Shown here one piece after another: positions 1 to 6,331 of a stretch of 9,647 bases of DNA. The notes beneath the pieces were generated by a model. The model did not search any database and was not told where the DNA came from. It saw only the letters and a program-made list of their open reading frames with translations. The stretch is taken from NCBI GenBank assembly GCA_003250135.1, contig QKHF01000170.1, positions 1 through 9,647 of the forward strand, in the 5' to 3' direction. A program made the translations under genes and the position numbers. This DNA comes from Paracoccaceae bacterium. GTDB taxonomy: Bacteria; Pseudomonadota; Alphaproteobacteria; Rhodobacterales; Rhodobacteraceae. Each line of letters opens with the position of its first letter. The stretch's first letter is position 1.

Positions 1-319
1 CGACCGCGCCTTCCTCGGGCGGGGGGCCAAGCGCCTCCAGCTGAGATGCTATCGGGCTCGCCTGCTGCCGGGCGCTCGCGGCCGCATTCCGCGCCTCGAC
101 CACCAGCGCCTCCAGCCGCTCGACCCACCGGTCCACGGTGAAATCCGAAAGCGTCGGATCGGAAAGTCGCGCCTCGGCGTTGGCGATCTGTTCGGACCAG
201 GTCTCGAAAGGGAGCTTCTGTTCATGCGGACGAGCGGCCGCATCCATCGCGAACGACGCCGTCACGATGGCGACCAGCGCCACGATGAGATGACAGAGGA
301 CGGCGCGCGCGATCTTCAT
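1..319 (-). CDS. N-terminus of a probable DUF3772-type mechanosensitive channel (partial)
   Basis: The frame is open from an ATG at 317-319 to the left edge, giving 106 codons of a longer protein. Residues 1 to about 29 (MKIARAV, then a hydrophobic run ending in AMDAAA) look like a Sec signal peptide. The following segment has paired helices rich in E, A, R and L, with W and L spaced as in the periplasmic DUF3772 region: ETWSEQIANAEARL, then VDRWVERLEALVVEARNAA, then QLEALGPPPEEGA. The last is the most telling; L-ALGP-P-EG is typical of DUF3772 at the front of large MscS/KefA-like channels in alphaproteobacteria. The pore and MscS domain would lie outside the window, so the channel assignment is inferred from the N-terminal module alone. 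The gene begins 50 bases after the cysK stop on the same strand and may be co-transcribed with it. No strong Shine-Dalgarno is visible before the ATG. Confidence 0.6.
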   Translation of the reverse strand, partial: MKIARAVLCHLIVALVAIVTASFAMDAAARPHEQKLPFETWSEQIANAEARLSDPTLSDFTVDRWVERLEALVVEARNAAASARQQASPIASQLEALGPPPEEGAV

Positions 320-369
320 GTCATGGGTTCTAGCACGATCCCGGGCACAGGCGAGAGGCGAGTGGTCGC

Positions 370-1413
370 TCAGCCTTCGTCCTCGAACACGCCCGGCATG
401 TTCGACTCGCGCGGCTCGATCCAGGCGGGCACCGGCAGCCCCTTGGAGCGCAGGAATTCGGGATTGAACATCTTGGACGCGTAGCGCGTCCCGTAATCGC
501 AGAGCACCGTCACGATGGTATGGCCGGGGCCGAGATCCTTCGCCATGCGGATCGCGCCGGCGACGTTGATGCCGGTTGAGCCGCCCATGCACAGCCCCTC
601 ATGCTCCAGAAGGTCGAAGGCGGTGGGGATGCCTTCGGAATCCGGAATGCGGTAGGGCATGTCGACGGTCAGCCCTTCGAGGTTGGCGGTGATGCGCCCC
701 TGCCCGATCCCCTCGGTGATCGAGTCTCCCTCCGCCTTAAGCTCGCCATGGGCGTAGTAGTTGTAGAGGGCGGCGCCCTCAGGATCGGCGAGACCGATCT
801 TCACATTTGGGTTCCGCTCGCGCAGCGCATGGGCGACGCCTGCCAGCGTGCCGCCAGACCCGACCGCGCAAATGAAACCGTCAACCTTGCCGCCGGTCTG
901 CTCCCAGATCTCGGGGCCGGTGGTGTCGATATGCGCCTGCCGGTTGGCGACATTGTCGAACTGCTGCGCCCAGATAGCGCCGTTCGGCTCCGTCTCGGCC
1001 AGCTTCGCCGCCAGGCGGCCGGAATACTTCACGTAGTTGTTCGGGTTTCTGTAGGGAACCGCCGGCACCTCGACCAGCTCGGCGCCCGCCAGCCGGATCA
1101 TTTGCTTCTTCTCTTCGCTCTGCGTCTCGGGGATCACGATGACGGTGCGGAATCCCATCGAGGCCGCGACCAGCGCCAGCCCAATCCCGGTGTTGCCCGC
1201 CGTGCCCTCGACGATCACGCCGCCCGGGCGCAAGGTACCCTTGGCGATGGCGTCGCGAATGATGAACAGCGCCGCCCGGTCTTTCACGGACTGGCCCGGA
1301 TTCATGAACTCGGCCTTGCCGTAGATCTCGCAGCCTGTCTCCTCCGAGGCGCGGCGCAACCGGATCAGCGGCGTATCGCCGACGGCGTGCGGCAGGTCTT
1401 CGCAAGCTCTCAT
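370..1413 (-). CDS. cysK: Cysteine synthase (O-acetylserine sulfhydrylase), PLP-dependent
   Basis: This enzyme makes L-cysteine from O-acetylserine and sulfide in the cytoplasm, the last step of sulfur assimilation. The 347-residue product has the full fold-type II PLP signature: GDTPLIRL at 12-19; the Schiff-base lysine K44 in QSVKDRAA; the substrate-binding loop EGTAGNTGIG at 69-78; the phosphate-binding GSGGT at 185-189; EGIGQGRI at 234-241; and GGSTG at 277-281, whose S279 should contact the pyridine nitrogen. The loop reads EGTAGNTG rather than the EPTSGNTG of E. coli CysK, and the product is longer than the 323 residues of E. coli CysK. Both features recall the subgroup shared by many alphaproteobacteria and the fungal cysteine synthases. 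The ATG at 1411-1413 places GDTPLIRL where it is in homologues, with a GGGAA stretch about nine bases upstream. Its neighbours are the NUDIX gene 102 bases upstream and the channel gene 50 bases downstream, all on one strand. Confidence 0.93.
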   Translation of the reverse strand: MRACEDLPHAVGDTPLIRLRRASEETGCEIYGKAEFMNPGQSVKDRAALFIIRDAIAKGTLRPGGVIVEGTAGNTGIGLALVAASMGFRTVIVIPETQSEEKKQMIRLAGAELVEVPAVPYRNPNNYVKYSGRLAAKLAETEPNGAIWAQQFDNVANRQAHIDTTGPEIWEQTGGKVDGFICAVGSGGTLAGVAHALRERNPNVKIGLADPEGAALYNYYAHGELKAEGDSITEGIGQGRITANLEGLTVDMPYRIPDSEGIPTAFDLLEHEGLCMGGSTGINVAGAIRMAKDLGPGHTIVTVLCDYGTRYASKMFNPEFLRSKGLPVPAWIEPRESNMPGVFEDEG

Positions 1414-1448
1414 GATATGCGTTCCCGGATCATCCCTGTTGGCGCGGG

Positions 1449-1477
1449 AAAGTAGGCGGATGGGACCGACGCCGCAA
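1449..1477 (-). promoter_or_regulatory. Possible sigma-70 promoter for cysK
   Basis: On the minus strand, TTGCGG (1472-1477) and TACTTT (1449-1454) are separated by 17 bases. Transcription would start near 1442, leaving a leader of about 28 bases before the cysK ATG. The match to the consensus is partial (TTG of the -35; T-A---T of the -10) and the region is GC-rich, so this is only a candidate. cysK could equally be read through from the NUDIX gene. Confidence 0.3.
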
Positions 1478-1515
1478 GCGCCCGCCGGCAGAGATTTCGA
1501 AACCGTTAGAATCTG

Positions 1516-2664
1516 TTAGCCGCCCCAGCGCTTCCGCAGGCCGTCCCGCCGCGCAGCCAGCCACATCAGCGAGATGATCGCCGGAGCGTTGTCGACCTCC
1601 TCCGCCTCCAGCATCGCCATCGCCTCGTCGAAGGTCGGGGTCAGAACGCGGATATCCTCATCCTCGGTGTCGAGGCCATGCACCCCGCCCGCCTTCGAAA
1701 GGTCCGCGCGCCCGACGAAGCTCGTCAGCTGCTCCGCCGCCATGCCGGGGGTGGCGTAATATGCGCCCACGCGCTGCAGATCGGTCACTTCAACCCCCGC
1801 CTCCTCGCGCGCCTCGCGGATAACGGTTTCCTCGAGGGCCTCGCCCGGATCGATCCGCCCGGCGATCACCTCCAGGCACCAGGGGCGCTTGTCGCCCCGC
1901 GCCCAGGGCCCGGCGCGCCATTGCTCGATCATCAGCACCCGGTCGAGCGCCGGATCGTAGGGCAGGATCGTCACTGCGTCGCCGGTGAAAAAGACCGCGC
2001 GCTTCAGTTCCGGCGTCATCGATCCGTCGAACTTGCGGTGCCGGATGAAGTGCTCCTCGACCGAGAAGAACTCCATGTAAGGCCGCTCGACCGCACGCAG
2101 CTCGACCGCGGACCGGTCGAGGTCCGCGCGCAACCCGGTGTGCGCATGAGCCGCCCGCCCATCCTTCGCCGCCAAAGCGCGACTGTGGGCGCGAAACCCA
2201 ATCCCGGCGCGGACGTGATCCATCGCCTCCGCCGGACGGCGGCCATACTGGCTCATCCAGTCGCGCGCGAATTCGATGTCATACGCGCGGCGCCGGGCGC
2301 TCCACGCTTCGGGCGACCACGGCTCTCCCGCCTGCGCAGTCACTGCATCACTGCTGAATGCCGCGGCCTCCACCTCTCCGAGTCCCGAGGCAGAAATATT
2401 GACGTTCTCCGCCGCGGCGCCCGCCCCGTGGAAGAAGCTCAGCCGCGCCGCCTCCCCCTCCGGAACGTCGCGCAGCAACGCGCCCGGCGCGGCCTCGCCA
2501 TCCGCGCGGACGAGCGCCGGCAAGGCCGTATCGGGCGCAGATCGCACCACGCGCCGCATCGCCCGCGCCGCGACCAATTCGCCCGGCTCGACGGGGCGCC
2601 CCAGAACAACGCCCAAAAGCTCGGGGTCGCTAAGCGGCCCATAAACAAAGAAATTCTGCGTCAT
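1516..2664 (-). CDS. TrgB-like fusion of a gamma-glutamylcyclotransferase-fold domain and a NUDIX hydrolase
   Basis: The 382-residue product joins two domains. Residues 1 to about 110 (MTQNFFVYGPLSDPELLGVVLGR) resemble the AIG2/gamma-glutamylcyclotransferase fold, where an (F/V)YG-L-DP--L start forms the substrate loop. The C-terminal third is a NUDIX domain with a complete box at 269-291: G-x5-E-x7-REAREEAGV. NUDIX enzymes of this kind cleave nucleoside diphosphates linked to another moiety, ADP-ribose and nucleotide sugars being common substrates. The layout and neighbouring cysK match TrgB of Rhodobacter sphaeroides, reported as contributing to tellurite resistance; the true substrate is not shown by the sequence. 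The ATG at 2662-2664 is preferred to one 111 bases upstream because the extra 37 residues (MGVDHPVSMGHK...) have no domain character, their coding would run across the intergenic promoter region, and the GGCT domain starts at the preferred Met. The stop is TAA. chrR is divergent. Confidence 0.9.
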   Translation of the reverse strand: MTQNFFVYGPLSDPELLGVVLGRPVEPGELVAARAMRRVVRSAPDTALPALVRADGEAAPGALLRDVPEGEAARLSFFHGAGAAAENVNISASGLGEVEAAAFSSDAVTAQAGEPWSPEAWSARRRAYDIEFARDWMSQYGRRPAEAMDHVRAGIGFRAHSRALAAKDGRAAHAHTGLRADLDRSAVELRAVERPYMEFFSVEEHFIRHRKFDGSMTPELKRAVFFTGDAVTILPYDPALDRVLMIEQWRAGPWARGDKRPWCLEVIAGRIDPGEALEETVIREAREEAGVEVTDLQRVGAYYATPGMAAEQLTSFVGRADLSKAGGVHGLDTEDEDIRVLTPTFDEAMAMLEAEEVDNAPAIISLMWLAARRDGLRKRWGG

Positions 2665-2703
2665 CTTGCCAATTCGTGGAAATGAAACCCGGCCTACGGA
2701 ACG

Positions 2704-2727
2704 AAAACCGGCCGATACGGGGGTTTT
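2704..2727. other. Hairpin-forming inverted repeat between trgB-like gene and chrR
   Basis: AAAACC (2704-2709) pairs with GGTTTT (2722-2727), and an inner CCG-ATA-CGG stem (2712-2720) extends it with a small interior loop. With A and T tracts at its outer ends it resembles a bidirectional terminator, but it lies upstream of both divergent genes. On the minus strand it is 40-63 bases before the NUDIX start codon and could sit in that gene's leader. Its function is unknown. Confidence 0.3.
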
Positions 2728-2761
2728 GACTCGAATAAGCTTATGCCCCATCGAAACTGGG

Positions 2762-2790
2762 TGATCCACGCCCAAGTTGATCGCGTAACA
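2762..2790 (+). promoter_or_regulatory. Candidate RpoE (ECF11-type sigma) promoter for the chrR operon
   Basis: TGATCC at 2762-2767 and TAACA at 2786-2790 are separated by 18 bases. The R. sphaeroides RpoE (sigma-E) recognition pattern, as I remember it, is TGATC followed 18-19 bases later by TAA, so both elements and the spacing fit. Transcription would begin near 2797, giving a leader of about 34 bases before the chrR ATG. The position directly before an anti-sigma gene supports autoregulation by the cognate sigma factor. No other intergenic stretch in the window has an equally good match. Confidence 0.6.
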
Positions 2791-2830
2791 GTCGCAACGG
2801 AAAACAAACCACGGATAGCGGCCAGCGCGG

Positions 2831-3484
2831 ATGGTATTGGCGCACCCAACAGATGACGTGCTCCTGGAGTATGCGAGCGGTTCTCTCGGCGACGGGATGA
2901 GCCTGCTTGTGGCGTCGCACCTGACCTATTGCCCTGACTGTCGTCGGACGGTTCAGACCAGTGAGGCGATCGGCGGCGCAGTGTTGGCCTCCGGGGCGCT
3001 ATCGACGGACGGATTGGATTTCACGGCGGTGCTGGCGAGGATCGACAAATCGCCCGAGACCGCGTCCGAACCGGCGCTGTCGGACGATCCGGACTCGCCG
3101 CTGCCGCGCCCGCTGAGTTCCGCCATTGGGACGAAATTCTCAGACATTCGATGGCGGCCGCGACTGCGCGGCCTCAGCGAACACGTGATCTCGGAGGAAC
3201 GCGCTGCCGACGGGTTGGACCTGAAGGTCAGCCTGTTGCGGGCCAAACCTGGCGTGAAGATTCCCGAGCATACGCACAAGGGCGATGAGGCGACGCTGGT
3301 CCTGTGCGGCGCGCTGGAAGATGGCGGCGCCGTCTATCGCAGGGGTGACGTCTCGCTCTCGGACGAGCATCACGACCACCAGCCGAGGATCCTGGACGAA
3401 GGAATCTGCATCTGCCTGATTGTTCTCAATGGCGGACTGCACTTCACGGGAACCTTCGGGCGAGCTCTGAATCTGTTCAACTGA
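2831..3484 (+). CDS. chrR: ChrR-family zinc anti-sigma factor with C-terminal cupin sensor domain
   Basis: ChrR binds and silences an RpoE/ECF11-type sigma factor in the cytoplasm and releases it when singlet oxygen or certain peroxides appear. The 217-residue product has two parts. Residues 1 to about 80 are the zinc anti-sigma domain with ligands H5, H30, C34 and C37 (H-x24-H-x3-C-x2-C). Residues from about 100 on form a cupin-like domain with ligands H147, H149, E153 and H183 (EHTHKGDEATLVLCG, then HHDHQP). All eight ligands have the relative spacing known for R. sphaeroides ChrR (H6/H31/C35/C38 and H141/H143/E147/H177). The ATG at 2831 places the first histidine correctly; no clear Shine-Dalgarno precedes it. 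The stop overlaps the next start (TGATG, one base), indicating coupled translation. In R. sphaeroides rpoE directly precedes chrR; here no sigma gene adjoins it, and the candidate promoter at 2762-2790 drives chrR first. Confidence 0.93.
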   Translation: MVLAHPTDDVLLEYASGSLGDGMSLLVASHLTYCPDCRRTVQTSEAIGGAVLASGALSTDGLDFTAVLARIDKSPETASEPALSDDPDSPLPRPLSSAIGTKFSDIRWRPRLRGLSEHVISEERAADGLDLKVSLLRAKPGVKIPEHTHKGDEATLVLCGALEDGGAVYRRGDVSLSDEHHDHQPRILDEGICICLIVLNGGLHFTGTFGRALNLFN

Positions 3485-4182
3485 TGCCTGGCGTCTGGAC
3501 CCGGCGCGCAGTGTTGAGCGCCTGTGCGGCGCCGGCGATGTTAAGTGCGTTTCCTGCATTTTCGTCGACCCTCGCCGCCCGGCGCACGTTCCGCATTCTC
3601 CGCGACGGCGACGATATCGGAAACCACGTTCTGACTGCGCGCCGCGAAGGCGCCCGTATGACGGTCGAGATCGACATCGCCATCGCCGTGACGTTCCTCG
3701 GGGTGACGGCGTATCGCTACGAGTTGACGAACCGCGAGGTCTGGGAGGACGGGCGCATCCTCACCATCGACTCGGTGGTGAACGATGACGGCGAGCCCGG
3801 CTTCTGCCGCGTCCGGCGTGATGGCGATGGATTGCGGGTGGACGGCTCGGGCTATTCCGGCCCCGCGCCCGCCGACGCCGCCACGACAAGCTATTGGTCC
3901 GCCGATTTCCTCTCGCGCGGCGTCTGGATCAGCACTCAAAGCGGAGAGCCGCTCTCCGTCTCCGCCGCCGATCAGGGAGTCGAAGTGATCGAGTCAGGCT
4001 CCGGTCCCCTCACCTGCCGCCGCTGGGCGATCTCCGGCGATATGGAGTTGGAGCTCTGGTACGACGCCTCGGGAGACTGGGCGGCCAACGCCTTCGACGC
4101 CGGCGGTGAGCCGGGGCGCTACCGTCTGCAGTCTGGCGGCGACAGCCTCAATACGCTTTGGACCGACAGCGTCAGCGGATGA
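3484..4182 (+). CDS. DUF6134 family protein, probably exported
   Basis: The 232-residue product has an N-terminal export signal: W-T-R-R-A-V-L at 5-11, then a hydrophobic stretch to about residue 31 ending ...STLAA. The paired arginines allow a Tat signal but do not prove it. The mature part is rich in beta-strand-type segments and carries the conserved pieces of DUF6134: LGVTAYRYELTNREVWEDGRI (about 72-91), TTSYW (134-138) and a late LELWYDASGDW (189-199). No biochemical role is established for this family. The beta-rich fold and export signal suggest a periplasmic or envelope binding/carrier protein; that is inference. Its start overlaps the chrR stop by one base and its stop overlaps the dehydrogenase start by four (ATGA), so it is made in step with both and is presumably part of the ChrR-controlled response. 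Confidence 0.85.
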   Translation: MPGVWTRRAVLSACAAPAMLSAFPAFSSTLAARRTFRILRDGDDIGNHVLTARREGARMTVEIDIAIAVTFLGVTAYRYELTNREVWEDGRILTIDSVVNDDGEPGFCRVRRDGDGLRVDGSGYSGPAPADAATTSYWSADFLSRGVWISTQSGEPLSVSAADQGVEVIESGSGPLTCRRWAISGDMELELWYDASGDWAANAFDAGGEPGRYRLQSGGDSLNTLWTDSVSG

Positions 4183-4976
4183 ACCCATTCTCCTATATCG
4201 CAAAGCCATCTGACGGCGACGCCTGGATCACCGGCGCGAGCGGAGGGATCGGCCGAGCCGTGGCGCTGCGACTGGCCCGTGAGGGCTGGACCGTTCATGC
4301 GACAGCACGCAGCGCAGAGAAGCTCGACGCGCTGGCTCATGAAGCGGAGGGCGCGCCCGGCCGGATCGTGCCGCGCCCCGGCGACGTGACCGACGCCGCC
4401 CGCATGGCCGTGATCGTGGGGGAGATCACCGTCGATCGTCCCCTCGCCCTCGCGATCCTTAACGCGGGCGTCTATCTGCCCATGCGGGCGCAGGAGTTCG
4501 ATGCTGAGCAAGCGCGCAAGACCTTCGACGTGAACCTGACGGGCGTCGCAAATGGTCTGGACCCGGTTCTGGCGCACATGATCGGACGCCGCTCTGGCCA
4601 TGTCGCGCTGACCGCTTCGGTCGCCGGGTATCGAGGCCTGCCGCGCGCAGCCGCCTATTCGGCCAGCAAAGCCGGCCTGATCGCCATGGCCGAGGCTCTG
4701 GCGATGGATTTGGTCGACCTCGACGTGCGCATCTCGGTCATCAACCCCGGCTTCGTCGAGACCGAGGCGACCGCGGTCAACGATTTCGAGATGCCGTTCC
4801 TGATGAGCCCTGAGGAGGCGGCGGAGCGGATCGTGGCGGGCCTCAAGCGCCCCGGCTTCGAGATCGCCTTCCCGCGCCTCTTCGCCCTGATCCTCCGCGC
4901 CGTCGGACTCTTGCCGAACCGCGCCTATTTCTGGGCGGTCAGGAAGGCGCTCGGTTGGGAGAGCGTGGATCGCTAG
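4179..4976 (+). CDS. Short-chain dehydrogenase/reductase (SDR)
   Basis: This is a classical SDR of 265 residues that should use NAD(P)(H) to oxidise or reduce a hydroxyl/carbonyl group; the substrate is not evident. Visible motifs are the cofactor loop TGASGGIG (18-25), R44 after the second strand (which would favour NADP), NAG (95-97), and the catalytic tetrad N119, S147, Y160 and K164 (Y-S-A-S-K). The tail has hydrophobic helices (LFALILRAVGLLPNRAYFW), suggesting membrane contact and perhaps a lipid-like substrate. The start at 4179 (ATGA overlap with the DUF6134 stop) is preferred to one 21 bases upstream because it gives translational coupling and the family-typical short lead before the first strand. 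An SDR is also, as I recall, part of the RpoE regulon cluster of R. sphaeroides. Its TAG stop overlaps the stop of the convergent transporter within a shared CTAG. Confidence 0.93.
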   Translation: MNPFSYIAKPSDGDAWITGASGGIGRAVALRLAREGWTVHATARSAEKLDALAHEAEGAPGRIVPRPGDVTDAARMAVIVGEITVDRPLALAILNAGVYLPMRAQEFDAEQARKTFDVNLTGVANGLDPVLAHMIGRRSGHVALTASVAGYRGLPRAAAYSASKAGLIAMAEALAMDLVDLDVRISVINPGFVETEATAVNDFEMPFLMSPEEAAERIVAGLKRPGFEIAFPRLFALILRAVGLLPNRAYFWAVRKALGWESVDR

Positions 4977-6274
4977 CCCTCGCCCTCGATCCGCGCGCGC
5001 AGCCGGTCATGCTCGGCGCGACCCAGCGGAAAACGCCACATGATCGCGACCGCGACCAATTTCAGCGTCACCGGCGCCCAGGCGTAAAGCGCGGCCAGCA
5101 TGAACAGCGCCCGACCGCTGTTGTCTCCAACGGCCTCGAACCCCGCCCGGTCCAGCAGGATCAGCGCCAACCCGCCGGTAATGGCCAATGCCGCCTTGGT
5201 CGCCACCGACCAGAGAGCGAAGAAGACGCCGGTGCGCTGATCGCCCGTCTCAGCCGTGTCGAGATCAACGACATCCGCCTGCATCGAAGGCGGCAGCGCC
5301 AGGTCGGCGCCCAGCGCCAATCCGGTCAAAGCGCAGATCACCGCGAAGCCCGCGACGTCCCCCGGCCCAAGAAACGGCGCGAAGACGAAGACCGCGCAGG
5401 CGTAGAGCATCGCCGCGCTCCAGGTCTTGTGCTTTTCCCAGCGTCGCGCGGCCCATACCCAGAAAGGCGCGCCAAGAACTGCCGAGACGAAATAAAGGAT
5501 AAGTAGCGGACCGGCCGCCTCAGGCGCAGCCAGCCGCTGTTCGACGAAAAACAGGAACAGCGTCGCGGGCAGCGCGTTCGCCGCGCCGTTCAAAAGATAG
5601 GCTGAGATCAACCGCCGGAATGGCGCATTCCCGGCGATCGCCGTCAACGCCTCGCGCAATTTGATCCGCCGTCGGGAATAGTCGGTCGGTTCCCGCGCCC
5701 AGATCATCGCCGCCAGGACCGCGACCGGGAGAAGGACGGCCACCATGATCGCAATCGCGCGAAGCCCTGCGCCGCCGCCACCCGCCTGATCGTACGCGAC
5801 CGCCGCAGCGATCACGCCGACAAGCGCGGCGCTCTCTCGCCACGCGGTGACGCGGGCGCGTCCTGCGTAGCCCGTCGCGATTTCTCCACCCCAGGCGTAA
5901 TAGGGCGTCAGCGCTACGGTCCAGGCCAAGGTCAGCGCCGTCAGCCAGATCACGGCGTAGGCCAGTCCCGCCTCGGCCGGCGGGACCATCGCCATCCAGA
6001 CCGAGACGACCACCAAAGGCGTCGAGATCGCAAGCCAGGGCTTTCGCCGCCCCCACCGCATGCGAAACCGATCCGAGATCGCGCCCATCGCCGGGTCTGT
6101 GACCGCATCCAGAAGCCGGATTATGATCAACGCGGCGCCCAGCCACGCCAGATCGACGCCTCTCTCCGCCGCATAGAACGGCGCGAGATACACGAAAACT
6201 GGGAAATACAGCGCCGCCAGCGGCATTGCGGGCGCGGCGAAAGCGGCGAGGATGAGAGGTTTCAGCGCACCCAT
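4973..6274 (-). CDS. GPH/MelB-type MFS transporter
   Basis: The 433-residue integral membrane protein has about twelve hydrophobic segments and the MFS glycoside-pentoside-hexuronide:cation symporter (MelB) layout. The key motif is DAVTDPAMGAISDR with RWGRRKPW in the loop after helix II (residues 56-80). D56 and D60 correspond to the paired aspartates of E. coli MelB helix II (D55, D59) that form the cation site, so ion-coupled transport is plausible. The cargo is unknown; MelB-like proteins in lipid gene clusters may move lipids rather than sugars, as Spns/MFSD2-like relatives do. An MFS/GPH protein is part of the conserved gene set around the R. sphaeroides RpoE-ChrR locus, fitting the neighbours. 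The start ATG at 6272-6274 gives a typical family N-terminus; no strong ribosome site is seen. The stop overlaps the SDR stop by three bases, tail to tail. Confidence 0.9.
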   Translation of the reverse strand: MGALKPLILAAFAAPAMPLAALYFPVFVYLAPFYAAERGVDLAWLGAALIIIRLLDAVTDPAMGAISDRFRMRWGRRKPWLAISTPLVVVSVWMAMVPPAEAGLAYAVIWLTALTLAWTVALTPYYAWGGEIATGYAGRARVTAWRESAALVGVIAAAVAYDQAGGGGAGLRAIAIMVAVLLPVAVLAAMIWAREPTDYSRRRIKLREALTAIAGNAPFRRLISAYLLNGAANALPATLFLFFVEQRLAAPEAAGPLLILYFVSAVLGAPFWVWAARRWEKHKTWSAAMLYACAVFVFAPFLGPGDVAGFAVICALTGLALGADLALPPSMQADVVDLDTAETGDQRTGVFFALWSVATKAALAITGGLALILLDRAGFEAVGDNSGRALFMLAALYAWAPVTLKLVAVAIMWRFPLGRAEHDRLRARIEGEG

Positions 6275-6331
6275 GGCCAGAGATATGGCGCAGGGTCGGA
6301 ACCGGTCAACGCTATGGAAAGTAGCGAAAAA

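Noticed and set aside
601..1455. Long plus-strand open frame of 284 codons opposite cysK
   Set aside because: It is antisense to a gene with all catalytic motifs; the product is an R/G/A/D-rich low-information sequence typical of GC-driven shadow frames.
1678..2685. Long plus-strand open frame of 335 codons opposite the NUDIX gene
   Set aside because: The opposite frame carries a perfect NUDIX box; this one is arginine- and proline-rich without motifs.
2665..2775. N-terminal extension of 37 residues on the NUDIX protein
   Set aside because: It has no domain character, would cover the hairpin, palindrome and chrR promoter region, and the GGCT-like domain begins at the Met at 2664.
2665..2830. 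A remnant of rpoE upstream of chrR
   Set aside because: No frame in this 166-base region resembles sigma region 2 or 4; it is too short for more than a fragment and holds promoter-like features instead.
4955..5506. Plus-strand open frame of 183 codons opposite the transporter 3' end
   Set aside because: Highly charged, arginine/glutamine-rich shadow of a membrane protein gene.
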